A stretch of 64,000 bases of DNA from Candidatus Hinthialibacter antarcticus. GTDB lineage: Bacteria > Hinthialibacterota > Hinthialibacteria > Hinthialibacterales > Hinthialibacteraceae. Under the pieces are notes generated by a model. The model was not told the origin of the DNA and searched no databases. It was given only the letters and a program-made list of their open reading frames with translations. The DNA lies in NCBI GenBank assembly GCA_030765645.1, contig JAVCCE010000059.1, positions 121,127-185,126 on the forward strand, in the 5' to 3' direction. Below, piece after piece: positions 62,179 through 64,000 of this stretch; the first letter of the stretch is position 1; each line of letters opens with the position of its first letter. The position numbers were made by a program, and so were the translations under genes.

Positions 62179-63012
62179 TTATTTATTGACTACCTGATCG
62201 ATTTTTTCTTTCAATTGATCTGGCGTAAACGGTTTGATCAAATAATTATTGGCGCCAGCCTGAACGGCTTTGATCACTTTCATCTTTTCACCTTCTGTCG
62301 TGACCATCACAATGGGCGTCTTGATCCCCATGCTTCGGATTGCTTTCACTGCATCAATTCCCGGCACAGGCATATTCCAGTCCATCAGAATGATGTCAAA
62401 GGCTTCTTTTGATGCGGCGTCAATCGCCTCATCTCCGCTTGTGGCTTCGGTGAAATCTGAATAGCCATATTTGGTTAAGGTTTTCCGAATCAAGTTCCGC
62501 ATGAATTGCGCATCATCAACAATCAAAAACCTCATGAATTTGTCCTTTATTTCCGAAGTGATGGTTTGAATGAGAAGGTTAAAACAACCGTGGTCACTAG
62601 AAAAGTTGATTGATTCATGACGCTTCTCACCGTCTGTCACAGGCATTTCATCTTTGGTTAGCGTTTGAGGAAGCGACAATCGAAGATCAAGATCGGTTTT
62701 GCTTGATAATATGCGTTTAAAACTCCCCGCGATTTGGTTGGATACTTCAGATAAGAGATCGATATGCTCTTGTTTAGATGGAACGGAGTTTGATTCTTGT
62801 TGGTTCCATAGATGCTGAGACAATTCACCTGAAAATTGAAAGATCAGACAATAGTTTAGGCTGCCGCGAATCGCGACGCCGATTGCATCCCGGTCGGGGT
62901 CTTCATTGGCGACGGCAGATTCGCCAACAGATGTCTCGGTGTTAAACATCTGACCAAGTACCGTTTGGGCGCAGAGCACCAACTCGTCTTTATATGATTG
63001 TATCTCGTCCAT
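62179..63012 (-). CDS. CheX-CheY fusion (response regulator with its own phosphatase)
   Basis: Residues 1 to about 155 resemble the CheC/CheX/FliY phosphatase fold and keep the active-site pattern D85-x3-E89-x2-N92-x22-P115 (DLLSEVSNQ ... LSLPQ). Residues 160-277 are a canonical CheY receiver: Asp166/Asp167, phospho-acceptor Asp211 in LMDWNMP, Thr238 and Lys260-Pro in IKPF. There is no DNA-binding or output domain. The receiver begins MRFLIVDDAQF, so it could also be translated alone from an internal start. It is the only CheY-type protein near the che operon and is convergent with it. Confidence 0.85.
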   Translation of the reverse strand: MDEIQSYKDELVLCAQTVLGQMFNTETSVGESAVANEDPDRDAIGVAIRGSLNYCLIFQFSGELSQHLWNQQESNSVPSKQEHIDLLSEVSNQIAGSFKRILSSKTDLDLRLSLPQTLTKDEMPVTDGEKRHESINFSSDHGCFNLLIQTITSEIKDKFMRFLIVDDAQFMRNLIRKTLTKYGYSDFTEATSGDEAIDAASKEAFDIILMDWNMPVPGIDAVKAIRSMGIKTPIVMVTTEGEKMKVIKAVQAGANNYLIKPFTPDQLKEKIDQVVNK

Positions 63013-63044
63013 AATCTCTTATCGTATTTGTAGACCGCATTCTT

Positions 63045-63132
63045 CCTGTTCCATGTACGATACGGAACTTAACTCTCGTATGAGAGGATAGATACGATTG
63101 ATTTAACATTACAAATTGAAGGGCAGAGAATG
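63045..63132 (+). repeat. Direct repeat copy 3 (likely left end of an IS element)
   Basis: This is the best-preserved partner of copy 2, in the same orientation. It begins CCTGTTCCATGTACGATACG and ends GAAGGGCAGAGAATGA. It contains the GTTCC/GGAAC palindrome and the CTCTC-GTAT-GAGAG hairpin. It lies between the CheX-CheY start and a transposase gene and may be the terminal region of that IS. Confidence 0.8.
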
Positions 63133-63263
63133 ACGGGTTCTATGATCTAGAGCCCATTTCTATTTTATGTTACGTTTATGGCTCGTTTCAGCGCTGTTTC
63201 AAAACCTTGGGCCGCCTCTAAATCATTCACCAATCTTGATTTAAAAAGCAAGGAGGTTTTCTG

Positions 63264-64000
63264 TTGATCCATTGGTTTTATCTTATTTTCATGACCTTTC
63301 TAAGGCAACGAGATCAATTATTGACGGCGCAGGTCCAGTATCTCAAGGCGGAAAACAAGATACTACGAAGTCGGTGCGATTTCAAGATTATGACCACGCC
63401 CCAAGAACGCACCAAACTGCTCCATTATGGTCTACCTCTTGGAAAATCAATCAAAGATATCATAGGCATCGTTACATATAAAACCTTCCAGCGTTGGAAA
63501 CGTGAGTTTGACGATCCAGATTACAGGCCAAAGAAAGTCGGTCGGCCTCGTATTCCAGAGACGCTTCGGCAATTGATTATACGCTTGGCCGTTGAAAATG
63601 CCTGGGGGTATACAAGAATCAAAGGGGAACTCTTAAAGCTGAGTCATTGCGTTGGTCGCTCAACGATTCGACGCATCCTAAAATTGGAGGGCGTACCTGA
63701 TCCTTATAGCCGCAAAGATTCTGCTTGGCATCGGTTTGTACAGCGTGAGATGGAAACTCTCTGGGCTTGTGATTTCTTCTGCCAACCAGTCTTCAGTCTA
63801 TTTGGAAAGAAGTTTTTATGGGCGCTTGTATTTATCCATTTGGAAACCCGGAAAGTCTATTACGCAGGTTGTACGACCAATCCCAAATCCGAATGGGTTG
63901 AGCAGAAAGCCCGCCAATTTTGCTGGTACTTAAATGAGAACGATGCATCGATCAAATACCTGCTGCGTGATCGAGACGGGAAATTCTCGCCTAAGTTCGA
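63264..64000 (+). CDS. Integrase-core (DDE) transposase, 5' part, cut by window end
   Basis: The open frame runs to the right edge without a stop (245 codons seen). It has a helix-turn-helix-like N-terminus (GKSIKDIIGIVTYKTFQRWKR) and a charged linker (KKVGRPRIP). The helical segment NAWGYTRIKGELLKL, typical of IS3/IS481-type proteins, follows, then an rve catalytic core with the first Asp in LWACDFF and the second in YLLRDRDGKF. The catalytic Glu lies beyond the edge. TTG 63264 is chosen because AGGAGG lies seven bases upstream; ATG 63291 is an alternative. A related C-terminal fragment survives at 52422. Confidence 0.88.
   Translation, partial: MIHWFYLIFMTFLRQRDQLLTAQVQYLKAENKILRSRCDFKIMTTPQERTKLLHYGLPLGKSIKDIIGIVTYKTFQRWKREFDDPDYRPKKVGRPRIPETLRQLIIRLAVENAWGYTRIKGELLKLSHCVGRSTIRRILKLEGVPDPYSRKDSAWHRFVQREMETLWACDFFCQPVFSLFGKKFLWALVFIHLETRKVYYAGCTTNPKSEWVEQKARQFCWYLNENDASIKYLLRDRDGKFSPKF

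Overview
The window is bacterial chromosomal DNA, gene-dense, about half G+C on the left and visibly more A+T-rich from about 20 kb on. The gene content suggests an uncultured, Gram-negative, environmental bacterium outside the well-known model phyla. It has secreted sulfatase, Gfo/Idh/MocA and DUF1593 proteins, type II/IV pseudopilins, CotH/lamin-tail and LamG-type secreted proteins, a predicted outer-membrane barrel and GDP-heptose genes. This mix recalls PVC-like or Hydrogenedentes/Hinthialibacterota-like genomes, but no phylum marker here settles it.

Layout. 0-4.6 kb: a PHP-domain gene and a btaA-btaB pair (betaine lipid synthesis), followed by an inverted repeat, a secreted protein and a relic of a second btaB 3' end. 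4.6-13.6 kb, minus strand: a secreted SUMF1-fold protein with a dockerin-like segment, a DacB-type D,D-carboxypeptidase, a Gly/Met-tract lipoprotein with a LamG-like domain, a BpsA-like aminopropyltransferase, a ketopantoate reductase-like enzyme and ribosomal protein L27 with its terminator. 13.7-20.2 kb: CHAD protein, sulfatase, DUF1593 protein, pseudopilin and a Tat-exported oxidoreductase, the last four lying between two oppositely oriented repeat clusters. 20.6-31.6 kb: a periplasmic-propeller sensor kinase (broken by a frameshift), a LuxR-type response regulator, a GTAGGG-N4-CCCTAC palindrome and a set of secreted proteins (DNRLRE-like, pseudopilin, CotH) that could be its regulon.

31.6-52.4 kb: a 20.7-kb block bounded by two direct copies of a ~90-bp double-hairpin repeat. 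It carries a K+ channel with RCK domains and an 18-kb one-strand glycan cluster. The cluster has HddC, GmhB and HddA (GDP-D-glycero-D-manno-heptose), a GDP-sugar dehydratase-like SDR, a split transketolase, a MiaB-like radical SAM enzyme without a TRAM domain, a PhyH-type oxygenase, two SDRs with altered catalytic residues, a RmlC-like cupin, seven predicted methyltransferases and a SIS-GT2 fusion. I read it as a pathway for a heavily methylated, modified heptose-derived glycan or glycoconjugate. It is the best candidate for an undescribed system in this window.

52.4-63 kb: a deleted IS remnant, an outer-membrane barrel, a MITE-like element with perfect 18-bp ends, and a chemotaxis operon (MCP, CheA with two CheW-like domains, CheW, CheB with a Glu at the phospho-acceptor site, CheR). 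A convergent CheX-CheY fusion closes it. The window ends in a third copy of the direct repeat and the 5' part of an integrase-type transposase gene.
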